This document shows, piece after piece, positions 40,618 through 48,765 of a stretch of DNA of 64,000 nucleotides (positions are counted from its first letter, which is position 1; each line of letters opens with the position of its first letter). The translations under genes and the position numbers were made by a program. Under the pieces are notes generated by a model. The model saw nothing but the letters and a program-made list of their open reading frames with translations, was not told the origin of the DNA and made no database searches. Source of the stretch: Streptomyces aidingensis (GTDB taxonomy: Bacteria; Actinomycetota; Actinomycetes; Streptomycetales; Streptomycetaceae); NCBI RefSeq assembly GCF_900112355.1, contig NZ_FOLM01000010.1:1-64000 (forward strand), in the 5' to 3' direction.

Positions 40618-41022
40618 TCAGAAGATCACGCCGGCCGTCGCCGCGCGCAGCACGCCCACCTTGTCCGCCAGCGCTGCGAGGAGCCGCTCGGCCGCCGGCA
40701 GGTCCAGTTCCGCCGCATCCCCCGTCGGGTCCGTCACCAGTAGCCGAGGCCCGTGGCCGGGGGACCACCACAGTTCCACGCCCACCCCCGGAGCGACCGA
40801 ATCGAGCGGGGAGAAGTGCCCGATGTCGCCGAGCTCGGCCACGCGTTGTCCCTCATGGTCCACCCTGCACCACGACGGGCACGCGACCAGCGTCGGCACC
40901 CCAGCGACCAGGACCGTCACCGTCCGCGGAACAGCCTGCGATCCTTCAGGGTGCGCCGCCGTGCCGTGTTCCGTGCCCCCGGCTGGGTCACGCCAGGACA
41001 CTAGACCCCCTGCTACCGTCAT
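40618..41022 (-). CDS. DUF6907-family protein
   Basis: The product is 134 aa from the ATG at 41022, preceded by ACGGAG. CPSWCRVDHEGQRVAELGDI and the beta pattern GPRLLVTDPTGDAAELDLPA match the DUF6907 group common in Streptomyces and in regions regulated by transfer repressors. Function unknown. It is one of few leftward genes of element 2. Confidence 0.7.
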   Translation of the reverse strand: MTVAGGLVSWRDPAGGTEHGTAAHPEGSQAVPRTVTVLVAGVPTLVACPSWCRVDHEGQRVAELGDIGHFSPLDSVAPGVGVELWWSPGHGPRLLVTDPTGDAAELDLPAAERLLAALADKVGVLRAATAGVIF

Positions 41023-41192
41023 AGTCGACTCCGTCTCTTTGAGCTGGGACGAGTTGTTCAGCGGGCTGCGAACCCGCTGGTTCTTGCGGCGGCCGGGTGT
41101 TGGTAGCACCCGGCCGCCGTGCAGCCTGGCGACGAGAGCACGGTGGCAGCCGTGGATACCGAAACGCCAGGACATTCAGGTGGACATTTCCA

Positions 41193-41233
41193 ATGTCCGG
41201 TCAGATGTCCGGTCACATGGCGTGACCGGACAT
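41193..41233. repeat. Three ATGTCCGGTCA units, two forming a 12-5-12 palindrome
   Basis: ATGTCCGGTCA occurs at 41193-41203 and 41205-41215, and its complement at 41223-41233. The last two give the perfect inverted repeat ATGTCCGGTCAC with GTGACCGGACAT. A regulator binding site or stem is likely. Confidence 0.65.
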
Positions 41234-41702
41234 CCAGGGGAACCGTAACCGTCCGCGTGATCAGGCCAAGGTCGCACCGGCGGAACATCGACACCATCAG
41301 AACATGGGAATTCTCGTGAAAGTCCAGTTCAACTAGACAAGGCAACCTCCCCACCTGCGCGGACAACCCCCGGATGTCTCCTGAAAAGTGACTTTGGGGG
41401 TGCGTGACGATGGCCGAATCGCAACGCATACCAGCCTAGGCGCCGACCGTCATCCACAGGCTGGAATCGGAAGGGTCTCACGCAGCCCTCTGGCCAGCCG
41501 ATTTGACACATCCGTTAGGCTTCTGGCGCCCCTCCGTATTGCCAGAAAGCTCGCCTCGACCCGCCAGTACAGGCCGGATCTCGTCGTGGCCCCGCCGAAT
41601 CGGCAGTGCAGGCTCGTCCGCTGCTTCGGGCATGGGTATCCCTCCTTGGAGCTACGCCAAGCTTCCGGAAGTCACCTGCTCCGCGTAGCATCGAGTGTGG
41701 CC

Positions 41703-41718
41703 ACTTCTTCGGAGAAGT
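41703..41718. promoter_or_regulatory. GntR operator candidate 1
   Basis: ACTTCTTCGGAGAAGT (arms ACTTCT and AGAAGT) lies 72 bp before the GntR start. The identical 16-mer recurs at 42635-42650, upstream of the next gene, so it is probably the site recognised by this regulator. Confidence 0.65.
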
Positions 41719-41790
41719 GCAAGGGATTCGCAGAAGTCGCACCCCAGCGAGGAGGCCGATAGCATCTCCGGAGAACCAAGGGAGGACGTT

Positions 41791-42540
41791 TTGGCAGGTG
41801 ATCAGCGGCGCAAGGCGCTCCGGCACGAGGCGATCGCTGCGGATCTGAGCAGCCGCATCGCGAGCGGCGGCCTCCGCCCCGGGCAGAAGCTGCCCAGCGA
41901 GAAGCACCTCATGGAGCACTACGACGTCTCCCGGACCACCCTCCGCCAGGCCCTGGACAATCTCCGGGCAACTGGGCTCATCGAGAGCCGACAGGGGGCC
42001 GGCATCACGGTCCGGGCCTTCCGGCCCATCAGGCGCTCGGCCGCACAGCGTCTGTCCCAGGAGGTCTGGGGAGAAGGCAAGTCCATCTGGGATGCCGAAC
42101 TGGAGGATCGGCCGTGGCGGGTGGATGTCGAGGTGGACGAGGTGGTCCCGCCTCCTCGCGTTGCGCGGATCTTCGAGTCCGATGGGCCCGTCTGCCGCCG
42201 CAGCCGCCACTTCTACGTCGAGGACAAGCCCGTTCAGCACGCCGTCTCCTACCTGCCGGCCAGTCTCGTGGCGGGGACGCAGATCACCCAGCGGGATACC
42301 GGGCCTGGGGGCGTGTATGCCCGGCTCGCCGAGATCGGCCGCCGTCCCACCCGCTTCCGTGAAGAGGTGCGAGCCAGGATGCCGTCGGTCACGGAGACCG
42401 CTGAACTGTCCCTCTCGCCTGGCACGCCCGTATTCGACATCACCCGTATTGCAGCGGACGACGAGGGACGCCCCGTCGAAGTCAACGAGATGCTCTTGGA
42501 CGGCGGAAGCTACATCCTGGACTACGTCTTCTCCGCCTGA
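41791..42540 (+). CDS. GntR-family regulator with UTRA domain (KorSA-like)
   Basis: The product is 249 aa from a TTG at 41791, eight bases after GGGAGG. The N-terminal winged helix (about 10-70) reads IAADLSSRIASGGLRPGQKL, then EHYDVSRTTLRQALDNLRAT. The UTRA ligand domain follows (YARLAEIGRRPTRFREEVRA; PVFDITRIAADDEGRPVEVN). This is the HutC subfamily, to which KorSA, the transfer repressor of pSAM2-type elements, belongs. It is placed between early and transfer genes and has its own operator candidate upstream. Confidence 0.85.
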   Translation: MAGDQRRKALRHEAIAADLSSRIASGGLRPGQKLPSEKHLMEHYDVSRTTLRQALDNLRATGLIESRQGAGITVRAFRPIRRSAAQRLSQEVWGEGKSIWDAELEDRPWRVDVEVDEVVPPPRVARIFESDGPVCRRSRHFYVEDKPVQHAVSYLPASLVAGTQITQRDTGPGGVYARLAEIGRRPTRFREEVRARMPSVTETAELSLSPGTPVFDITRIAADDEGRPVEVNEMLLDGGSYILDYVFSA

Positions 42541-42559
42541 ACCGCAGCACCCCCCTGTG

Positions 42560-42587
42560 GCCCCCGGTCTCCTGACCGGGGGCTTTG
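42560..42587 (+). terminator. Intrinsic terminator after GntR
   Basis: GCCCCCGGTC pairs with GACCGGGGGC over a 4-nt loop and is followed by TTTGTCG. Confidence 0.8.
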
Positions 42588-42634
42588 TCGTTTCAGCTCA
42601 TGCGGTCCGAGTAAGAGCGGCTACAGCGAACTGG

Positions 42635-42692
42635 ACTTCTTCGGAGAAGTAGGCTTCACTGGCAATGCGCAGGGGAACTCCTCCGAAGGAGT
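42635..42692. promoter_or_regulatory. GntR operator candidates 2 and 3
   Basis: An exact second copy of ACTTCTTCGGAGAAGT lies at 42635-42650, and a related dyad ACTCCTCCGAAGGAGT at 42677-42692. Both are upstream of the excisionase-like gene at 42728, so that gene is probably controlled together with the GntR gene. Confidence 0.65.
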
Positions 42693-42727
42693 GCGCCCCG
42701 CCATGCCACGCCCAGACAGGAGCCACC

Positions 42728-42940
42728 GTGTCCAGCTCGAAACCCACAGCTCCGGAGAGGATGCTCCGCGCCCGGGAGGTCGCCGAACAGCTCCGGGTGC
42801 ACGTGTCCACCGTCTACCGGCTGACCGAGTCGGGACGTCTCCGCGCGCACCAGATCGGCGAGGGTGCACGGCGCCGACGTGGTCTGCGCATCCCCGAGTC
42901 GGCCGTGGCGGACTTCCTCGACGACTCACGCGTCGCCTGA
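42728..42940 (+). CDS. Excisionase-family HTH protein
   Basis: The product is 70 aa, GTG start. MLRAREVAEQLRVHVSTVYR followed by LTESGRLRAHQIGEGA and LRIPESAVADFLDD is the classic MerR/excisionase-type (helix_turn_helix_17-like) domain. In pSAM2-type elements a gene of this class accompanies the KorSA-like regulator. It may act as an excisionase or as an activator of the transfer operon. Confidence 0.75.
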   Translation: MSSSKPTAPERMLRAREVAEQLRVHVSTVYRLTESGRLRAHQIGEGARRRRGLRIPESAVADFLDDSRVA

Positions 42941-42948
42941 ACAGAAAA

Positions 42949-42981
42949 GCCCTGGCCGGAGATAGCAGCTCCGGCCAGGGC
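42949..42981 (+). terminator. 13-bp terminator hairpin
   Basis: GCCCTGGCCGGAG pairs fully with CTCCGGCCAGGGC over a 7-nt loop, between the excisionase-like gene and the transfer module. Confidence 0.7.
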
Positions 42982-43021
42982 CAGTGACCTGCCTCACCTC
43001 GGAGAAGACAAGGAGATCACT

Positions 43022-43411
43022 GTGCAGCGTACCGCCGCACCCACCCCGCAGGGCACCCCCACGCCCATCCCCGAGCCCCTCGCCCAGCGCATCCTCAACC
43101 GCATCGGCACCAGCACCAGCACCACCGCCCGCGCCCTCATCACCGGCATCGTCCGCATCGAAGCCCGCCGCTGGTGGCGCGACAACGCCACCGTGCCGCA
43201 CATGCCCCCGCCCGAGGGAGGCGGCTACTGGGACGACCACGACCGCAGGCTCGACCAGCGCATCGCCGTCGCCCAGGCCGAGCAGGCCGCCGAGGCCGCC
43301 GTCCAGCCCCTCGTCGACCACCTCCACGCCACCCTCCCCGTTATCAACACCCGCGCCCAGTACCACACCGCCGTCCTCGACACCCTCACCACCCCGGCGG
43401 TGGCCGCATGA
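43022..43411 (+). CDS. First gene of the transfer module, hypothetical
   Basis: The product is 129 aa; GTG after AAGGAGATCACT. Helical, with WRDNATVPHMPPPEGGGYWD in the middle. I recognise no family. Overlaps the next gene by 4 nt. Confidence 0.5.
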   Translation: MQRTAAPTPQGTPTPIPEPLAQRILNRIGTSTSTTARALITGIVRIEARRWWRDNATVPHMPPPEGGGYWDDHDRRLDQRIAVAQAEQAAEAAVQPLVDHLHATLPVINTRAQYHTAVLDTLTTPAVAA

Positions 43412-43596
43412 GCACCCAGCCCGTGACCCCGGAGCCCGAGCTCCCCGTTCCGCACGCGGCTTCCCCGTCCGGTATCCGCCGCCGCATCGCCACCCCGCCC
43501 CCCGGGGCCCTCGCCGAACAGCGGCACCTCCTCGACGAGCACGACACCGCGTTCGCCTCCCTCGCCCCCGGCCACCCCAACGGAGGCACCCGATGA
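43408..43596 (+). CDS. 62-aa Pro-rich protein
   Basis: Low-complexity N-terminus, then IRRRIATPPPGALAEQRHLL. Translation is supported by ATGA overlaps on both sides; function unknown. Confidence 0.45.
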   Translation: MSTQPVTPEPELPVPHAASPSGIRRRIATPPPGALAEQRHLLDEHDTAFASLAPGHPNGGTR

Positions 43597-43868
43597 GCGC
43601 TCTGTTCTGCGGCGACACCGCCGCCACCGACCTCGGCCGCCGACGCCGCGCCGCAGTCACGATCGCCGACCTCGCCGACGACCAAGCCGCCCACGAGCGC
43701 GCAACAATCCTCCACGCCTGGCTCGCCGCCCAGGGCAACCCGGCCGCCGAAATCCGCGCCATGGCCGCCGCCACCCAGTACGACGCCCAGCACCCCGACG
43801 ACGACTCCCTCGCCGAGGAACTCGCCGCCACCACCGCCGGAGACGACGCGACGGAGGCGGCAGCATGA
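43593..43868 (+). CDS. 91-aa helical protein
   Basis: RRRRAAVTIADLADDQAAHE and AAEIRAMAAATQYDAQHPDD give an acidic helical protein. Unknown family; coupled in the transfer operon. Confidence 0.45.
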   Translation: MSALFCGDTAATDLGRRRRAAVTIADLADDQAAHERATILHAWLAAQGNPAAEIRAMAAATQYDAQHPDDDSLAEELAATTAGDDATEAAA

Positions 43869-44104
43869 AGAACCTGTTCCGCCGCACCACCCCCGCGCCG
43901 GCCACCGAGCCCTGGCCCAACGGCGTCATCGCCCGCTACCTCACCCTCGCCAGCGCGACCGTGGACATCCACGACAACGAGACGGCGGCCTGCACCGGCT
44001 GCGGCAACGACCTCACCCTCGGCGCAGAAAGCGCACTCCGCGCCTGGGCCCAGACCCACGCCGAGAAATGCCGCGCCCTGCCCCGATGGGAGGTGGCCCC
44101 GTGA
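43865..44104 (+). CDS. 79-aa protein with CxxC
   Basis: MKNLFRRTTPAPATEPWPNG, then ACTGCGNDLTLGAESALRAW and a later HAEKCRALP. The CxxC...HxxxC arrangement could be one zinc finger. Overlaps the next GTG. Function unknown. Confidence 0.5.
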   Translation: MKNLFRRTTPAPATEPWPNGVIARYLTLASATVDIHDNETAACTGCGNDLTLGAESALRAWAQTHAEKCRALPRWEVAP

Positions 44105-44328
44105 TCGGCCGCCGCCGCACGCCGGAGCCGTGTGAGGCACTCGCCGCCGAAGAGCAGGCCCGAGGCGACAACACCGCCGCGTTCCTCGCCTCCATCACCG
44201 GCAACCCCGGCTACAGCCCCACCACCCTCGACGCCTACCGGGCCAGCATCCAGGACGCCTTCGGCAACGCCGCCGCCGCGACCGCCCAGCCTGCCGACGT
44301 GCCGCGCAAGAAGCGGTGGGGCCAGTGA
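44101..44328 (+). CDS. 75-aa hypothetical protein
   Basis: GTG at 44101. CEALAAEEQARGDNTAAFLA and TTLDAYRASIQDAFGNAAAA are helical, and the C-terminus is basic (PRKKRWGQ). No family recognised. Confidence 0.45.
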   Translation: MIGRRRTPEPCEALAAEEQARGDNTAAFLASITGNPGYSPTTLDAYRASIQDAFGNAAAATAQPADVPRKKRWGQ

Positions 44329-44408
44329 CCTTCGAATGCCCCGCGTGCGGGACCCGCACCGCGCACCCCGTCACCTGCGGCGGATGCGGCGCACCCCGCC
44401 CCCACTAG
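44325..44408 (+). CDS. 27-aa zinc-ribbon micro-protein
   Basis: From the GTG at 44325: ECPACGTRTAHPVTCGGCGA then PRPH. Two CxxC pairs 10 residues apart make a minimal zinc ribbon, and the start overlaps the previous stop. It is too short for standard gene calling. Confidence 0.45.
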   Translation: MTFECPACGTRTAHPVTCGGCGAPRPH

Positions 44409-44485
44409 CCACCCCTCCCACCGCCGCCCGCCGGGCCCCACACCCACACCCGGCGGGCGGCCACCCCACCGCCCAGGAGACCGCC

Positions 44486-44677
44486 GTGCCCACCCACAAG
44501 ATCAACGAATCCGCCGCCGGATACCACGCCGGCACCACCGTCTCCGTCCGCCCCCTGCGCACCCTGCCAGGCGGCCTGACCGAGGTCCAGGTCGAGGACT
44601 GCGGCACCGCCCTGCGGCAGGGCCAGACCCTCACCGTCCCCACCACCGAGATCCGCCCCTGGTGGTGGCGGCCGTGA
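44486..44677 (+). CDS. 63-aa beta-rich protein
   Basis: GTG after CAGGAGACCGCC. HAGTTVSVRPLRTLPGGLTE followed by VQVEDCGTALRQGQTLTVPT suggests a small barrel. Coupled to the next membrane protein by GTGA. Confidence 0.45.
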   Translation: MPTHKINESAAGYHAGTTVSVRPLRTLPGGLTEVQVEDCGTALRQGQTLTVPTTEIRPWWWRP

Positions 44678-44934
44678 TCCCCACCGCAGAGCACCGCGCC
44701 GGCCAGGCGCTGCTGGACCGGCTCCACACCGCGCCCCTGTGGCGCCTGCTCCTCGCGGTCCCCGTCCTGCTGGTCCTGATCGCTCTCGCCTCCGCCGCTC
44801 TCGCCGTCGCCGTGTTCGGGCTCGTCGGCTGGCGGCTGCTGCTCTACGCCACGACCGAAACCACCCCCGCCACCGAACCGGCCGCCCGGGGGGCCCACAC
44901 CCGCTACCGCACTGAGGAGGTGCCCGCCACATGA
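44674..44934 (+). CDS. Membrane protein of the transfer module
   Basis: The product is 86 aa. One long hydrophobic region (LWRLLLAVPVLLVLIALASA, then ALAVAVFGLVGWRLLLYA) gives two passes. It lies directly before the DUF2637 gene and resembles small Spd-type proteins in position and shape. Confidence 0.5.
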   Translation: MIPTAEHRAGQALLDRLHTAPLWRLLLAVPVLLVLIALASAALAVAVFGLVGWRLLLYATTETTPATEPAARGAHTRYRTEEVPAT

Positions 44935-46238
44935 CCACCATCACCGCCGCCAACGGCACCGCTCCCGCCCCCGCCTCCGAGCACCCGGCCCCCGGCACCG
45001 AGCCGTCCGAGGCCGAACTCGCCTCCTACACTCTCGCCGCCGCCCGGGCTGAGGCGATCCGACGCGAGGCCGAAGCCGCCGCCGAGGCCCAGCGGATCCG
45101 CGCGGAGGGAGAGGCCGAAGCCGCCCGCATCAAGGCTGCCGAGGAAGCCGAGCGGCAGCGCCTCGCGAACGAGCGCGCCGCGATGCGCCTGGAGAAGGAA
45201 CGAGCCGACCACGAAGCCCGCATGGCGGAGGCCCGCGCCCGCAAGGCCGCAGCCGAAGCCGCCGCCGCCGAGCAGCGGCAGGCCGCCGAGAAGCAGGCCG
45301 CCGCCGAAGCCGCCGCCGCACAGAAGACCGAGAAGGCCGCCACCCGCTGGCGCCGCACCGCGATGGGCTTCTACGCCCTGTGCGCCGCCGTGGCACTGCC
45401 CGTGCAGATGGCCGCCTTCTACGACCCCTACCGCATGTACCTGCTGCTGGCCCCCGTGCTGATCGAGGTGAGCGCGCTCGTCGTCCTCATCGGCGCCGCC
45501 GCCGCGGTCACCGACCGGCGCCCGCACTGGCACTACCGGCTCATCGCCTGGGGCTGCGCCTTCGTCGCCGCCGGCATCAACTTCACCCACGGGCTGGAGG
45601 CGTTCGACACGGCGACCGCCGTCGGCACCGCGATCGCGTCGATCGCCGGGCCCGGCATCTGGGACCTGCATGAGCACGGCCGGATCCGGGCGCGGGACGG
45701 CAAGCTGTCCTGGACTCAGCGCCGCGCCGCCCGCACCGCGGCCAAGGCCGAGGCGAAGCGCCGCGCGGAGGAGAGCGCCCGCGCCGAGGCCGAGAAGCAG
45801 GCCGCCGAGGAGGCCGCCCGCGCCCGCGCCACCGAGCTCGCCGCGCAGCGGCAGGAGTCGTACCCCGAGGAGTGGAAGCGCGCCCTGGAGCTGGCCGCCG
45901 CCCTCGGCGAAACCGACGTCACCGACACCGTGTGGGCCCGCGCCTGGGACGACCTGCACGCCCTGCCGCCCGGGCAGACCGTGGACTCCATCCGGGGCCG
46001 GAACCAAGCCGCGCGCCGTGTCATCGCCGCCAAGTCCGAGGCCCCCGGAGAGACCCCGCGCAAGATCACGTCGGGGCAGGTCGCCACCCAAATGCCCACC
46101 CCCCGAACACGCGCACGCACCGGCCCCAAGCCCACCCCGCCCGTGCGGCGCCGCGGCGACACCCCCCGCTACTCCACCGGAGCCCGCCGCGCCGCCTCCA
46201 TCACCGCCAAGCAGGCCACCCAGAAGGAAGACAAGTGA
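44931..46238 (+). CDS. DUF2637 membrane protein with long coiled coil
   Basis: The product is 435 aa. An N-terminal Ala/Glu/Arg coiled coil (about 35-145) contains AEAEAARIKAAEEAERQRLA. Four membrane segments follow (about 150-250: AMGFYALCAAVALPVQMAAF, LLLAPVLIEVSALVVLIGAA, LIAWGCAFVAAGINFTHGLE, TAVGTAIASIAGPGIWDL). Then come a second coiled coil and a basic tail. The membrane core fits DUF2637, a regular partner of FtsK-like translocases in Streptomyces elements. It is much longer than the relative at 9072-9889. Confidence 0.78.
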   Translation: MTTITAANGTAPAPASEHPAPGTEPSEAELASYTLAAARAEAIRREAEAAAEAQRIRAEGEAEAARIKAAEEAERQRLANERAAMRLEKERADHEARMAEARARKAAAEAAAAEQRQAAEKQAAAEAAAAQKTEKAATRWRRTAMGFYALCAAVALPVQMAAFYDPYRMYLLLAPVLIEVSALVVLIGAAAAVTDRRPHWHYRLIAWGCAFVAAGINFTHGLEAFDTATAVGTAIASIAGPGIWDLHEHGRIRARDGKLSWTQRRAARTAAKAEAKRRAEESARAEAEKQAAEEAARARATELAAQRQESYPEEWKRALELAAALGETDVTDTVWARAWDDLHALPPGQTVDSIRGRNQAARRVIAAKSEAPGETPRKITSGQVATQMPTPRTRARTGPKPTPPVRRRGDTPRYSTGARRAASITAKQATQKEDK

Positions 46239-46432
46239 CCGCCCCCGCCGGCCGCCGGCCGACCCTTCCCGTCATCGTCGTCCCCGCCGCCGCCGCGGCC
46301 GCCGGGACCGCCGCCTTCGGGCTCGTACCCGCCCTCGGCCTGCTCGCCGCCCTCGCCGCATCCGCAGCCCTCATCCTCGCCGGACTCGCCATCGCCGCGA
46401 TCCCCGCCGCCGTCGCCCGCTTCCGCCGCTGA
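46235..46432 (+). CDS. 65-aa double membrane-helix peptide
   Basis: LPVIVVPAAAAAAGTAAFGL and LGLLAALAASAALILAGLAI are two hydrophobic helices. This is similar in build to the 48-aa peptide at 8922-9068. Its place between DUF2637 and the translocase is typical of SpdD-like proteins. Confidence 0.5.
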   Translation: MTAPAGRRPTLPVIVVPAAAAAAGTAAFGLVPALGLLAALAASAALILAGLAIAAIPAAVARFRR

Positions 46433-46447
46433 CCCCGGAGCCACACC

Positions 46448-48565
46448 ATGTCCCAGCCCGCCGAGATGCCCCAGGACGCCGAGGTGTACGACCTCACCAC
46501 CCGCCTCCCGCACCCCACCGCCGGGACCGCGCCGGTCATCAAGGAGCCCGCCCCGCCCGCCCGCCGCGACATCCCCGCGGCACTGCGGGGAGCCGCCTAC
46601 ACCACCGCCGTCGGCACCGGCCACGCCCTCGGCACCGCCTGGGACTACCTCCGCGCCCGCGACGCCTCCTACGCCATCCACCTCGCCCACCAGGCCCTCG
46701 AAGACCTCCGCCGCCAGATCAACGCGGGCCAGATGGAGCCGGACGAAGGCCGCGCAGCAGTGCAGGAGCGCCGCACCGAGCTGGAACGCCTCCGCGCCGA
46801 ACGCAAAGCCCTGCGCCGCGAACGCCTCCGCGAACCCGGCACCGTCACCTGCCTGTCCAGCGCCGCCTTCTACATCGGCCTGGCCGCCGGCGCGGTCGAC
46901 GCGTTCGGCGCCCTCACCCTCGCCCCCTGGCTCACCATCCCGGCCCTCGCCGCCTGGCTCGCCGGACGCCGCGCCCTCACCCGCCGCAACACCCTCCCGC
47001 GGGTCGTGCCCGGCCAAGTCGTCAACACCCGCGACGAACCGCAGCACACCGCGATCGACGGGGACACCACCCGTACCGACGCAGACACAACGGCCTCTGA
47101 CGACGCCCGTATCGTCGCCGCCCTCCGCGACATCAAACTCATCACCGACGCCCAGAGCATCCGGCCGATCGGCATCCCCCACCAGGACGAGCACGGCAAC
47201 ACCATCACCGAGTTCACCCTCCCGCCCGGCATCGTGTGCGAAACCCTCCAGCGCAAGGCCAAGCCCTTCGCCGGCGCCCTCGGCCTGTCCGCCGACCGCA
47301 TCGACATCGCCCAAGGCGACGCCGAAGGCGACGTCCGGCTGTGGATCGCCACCCGGCCCCCCTTCTCCGGACCCGCCCCAGCCTCCCCCCTCACCACGGC
47401 CGACCGCTGGTCCGTATGGAACGGCGTCCCCTTCGCCACCACCCGCAAGGGCGAGCGCAAGACCCTCCAGCTCCTGTGGTCGTCGATGCTGTTCGGCGGC
47501 GCCCAGGGCTACGGCAAGACCACCGCCATGCGCCTGCCCGCCGCCGCAGGCGTCCTCGACCCCCACTGCCGCCCCCTGCTCGCCGACTTCAAGGGCGGCG
47601 CCGACTGGGAGGAGATGGAGCAGGTCGCCCACACCGCGATCATCGGCGCCGACCCCGACGCCATCGACGCCTTCATCGCCCTCATCGACGACCTCATCGA
47701 CGAGATGGACCGCCGCTTCGCCGCGATCCGCGCCATGCCCAAGGCCAAGCGGCCCGACATGCGCATCACACCCGCCATGGCCCGCGAACACAACATGCCG
47801 ACCATGCTGCTCCTCATCGACGAACTCCAGGAAGCCTTCGGCGCGATCGCCGCCCGGGGCGCCGACAAGGAGACCGGCACCCCGCCCGGGAAGAAGCAGC
47901 TGGAGCTGCTGGTGGAGAAACTTGCCCGGCTCATCCGCCGCGGCCGGGCCTGCGGCCTCATCGTCATCGCCTCCGGGCAGCGGCCCGACGCCGACAGCGT
48001 GCCCACCGCCTTCCGCGACGTCATCCTCACCCGCTACAGCGTGCACACCGTCGACGACACCAGCTCCGACATGATCCTCGGCTCCGGAGCGGCCCGGCAG
48101 GGCGTATCAGCCGCCGGGATCGGCCGGATCGGGGTCGGCGCCCTCATGGAGCCCTCCGGCGGTGAACTCGTCCAGCCCGACCTGATCACCCCGCAGCAGT
48201 TCGAGGCCATCTGCGCCCGCGGCCGGGAACTGCGGGCCGAGGCAGGCACCCTGACCGGCCACGCCGCCGGGCAGACCGGCGACCGGCCGGCCGGACTGCT
48301 GGGCCTGCTGCTGGCCGTGTTCGCCGCTGCCGGAGATCCGGAGTACCTGCGCACTCCCGACCTGCTGGCCGGGCTCACCGCCCGGGAGCCGGAGCCGTGG
48401 GCGGCCGTGGCCGCCGGGGACCCGCGGGCGGCTGGCCGGGAGCTGCGCGAGGCCCTCACCGCCGCCCTCCCGCCAGGCCGGACGCTGGCGCCGGTCGAGC
48501 GTTCCTGGGGCCGCGGCTACCTCCTCACCGACGTCCGCGCCGCCGCCGGGATTGCCACGAAATGA
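46448..48565 (+). CDS. FtsK/SpoIIIE-type DNA translocase (TraB/TraSA-like)
   Basis: The product is 705 aa. A helical N-terminus is followed by two membrane segments (about 136-178, including AAFYIGLAAGAVDAFGALTL). The motor has P-loop GGAQGYGKTTAM (near 350), a PLLADFKGG strand, Walker B TMLLLIDELQE (near 450) and IVIASGQRPDADSV. The C-terminal region with a winged-helix-like part (ERSWGRGYLLTDV) could read specific DNA, as in TraB. Streptomyces conjugation needs one such protein, which moves double-stranded DNA. A packaging role is less likely because a terminase is present. Confidence 0.88.
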   Translation: MSQPAEMPQDAEVYDLTTRLPHPTAGTAPVIKEPAPPARRDIPAALRGAAYTTAVGTGHALGTAWDYLRARDASYAIHLAHQALEDLRRQINAGQMEPDEGRAAVQERRTELERLRAERKALRRERLREPGTVTCLSSAAFYIGLAAGAVDAFGALTLAPWLTIPALAAWLAGRRALTRRNTLPRVVPGQVVNTRDEPQHTAIDGDTTRTDADTTASDDARIVAALRDIKLITDAQSIRPIGIPHQDEHGNTITEFTLPPGIVCETLQRKAKPFAGALGLSADRIDIAQGDAEGDVRLWIATRPPFSGPAPASPLTTADRWSVWNGVPFATTRKGERKTLQLLWSSMLFGGAQGYGKTTAMRLPAAAGVLDPHCRPLLADFKGGADWEEMEQVAHTAIIGADPDAIDAFIALIDDLIDEMDRRFAAIRAMPKAKRPDMRITPAMAREHNMPTMLLLIDELQEAFGAIAARGADKETGTPPGKKQLELLVEKLARLIRRGRACGLIVIASGQRPDADSVPTAFRDVILTRYSVHTVDDTSSDMILGSGAARQGVSAAGIGRIGVGALMEPSGGELVQPDLITPQQFEAICARGRELRAEAGTLTGHAAGQTGDRPAGLLGLLLAVFAAAGDPEYLRTPDLLAGLTAREPEPWAAVAAGDPRAAGRELREALTAALPPGRTLAPVERSWGRGYLLTDVRAAAGIATK

Positions 48566-48568
48566 TCC

Positions 48569-48649
48569 ACGCGACGGGCACGCGACACCACGCGACGGTG
48601 CAGGTCAGCGACGCGACACCCCACGCGACACCCGGCGCGCCGACGCGAC
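48569..48649. repeat. clt: Six phased ACGCGAC repeats, candidate transfer locus
   Basis: ACGCGAC starts at 48569, 48580, 48590, 48611, 48623 and 48643, with spacings of 11, 10, 21, 12 and 20 bp. They begin four bases after the translocase stop. The following 48650-48765 has scattered TCGCATG/TCGCGT relatives and no supported gene. Clusters of short repeats bound by TraB form the clt locus in other Streptomyces plasmids. Confidence 0.6.
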
Positions 48650-48765
48650 GCCATCGCATGACCAGAGCCCTGCATCGCATGCCCATCGCGTCCCTGACCA
48701 GCAGCGTCGCATCCCGCGCCGCCGCCCATCCCATGCCCAAACCCGTACAAACCGGAGGCCCGCCG

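Larger units (their letters stand above)
41023..41790. other. Non-coding regulatory block
   Basis: About 770 bp with no frame I trust, and visibly poorer in GC than its surroundings from about 41230. It holds two hairpins (41059-41079; 41087-41119 with 13-nt arms), the ATGTCCGGTCA repeats at 41193-41233, and the 16-bp operator at 41703-41718. It serves as promoter region for the divergent DUF6907 and GntR genes and may encode an RNA. Confidence 0.5.

Noticed and set aside
41058..41762. Frames of 120-125 codons on both strands in the regulatory block
   Set aside because: No ribosome sites, no third-position GC bias as in neighbours, and they cross hairpins and operators.
46448..48565. Assignment as chromosomal FtsK cell-division protein
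   Set aside because: It lacks the four-helix N-terminal membrane domain and usual length, and its neighbours are DUF2637 and Spd-like genes.
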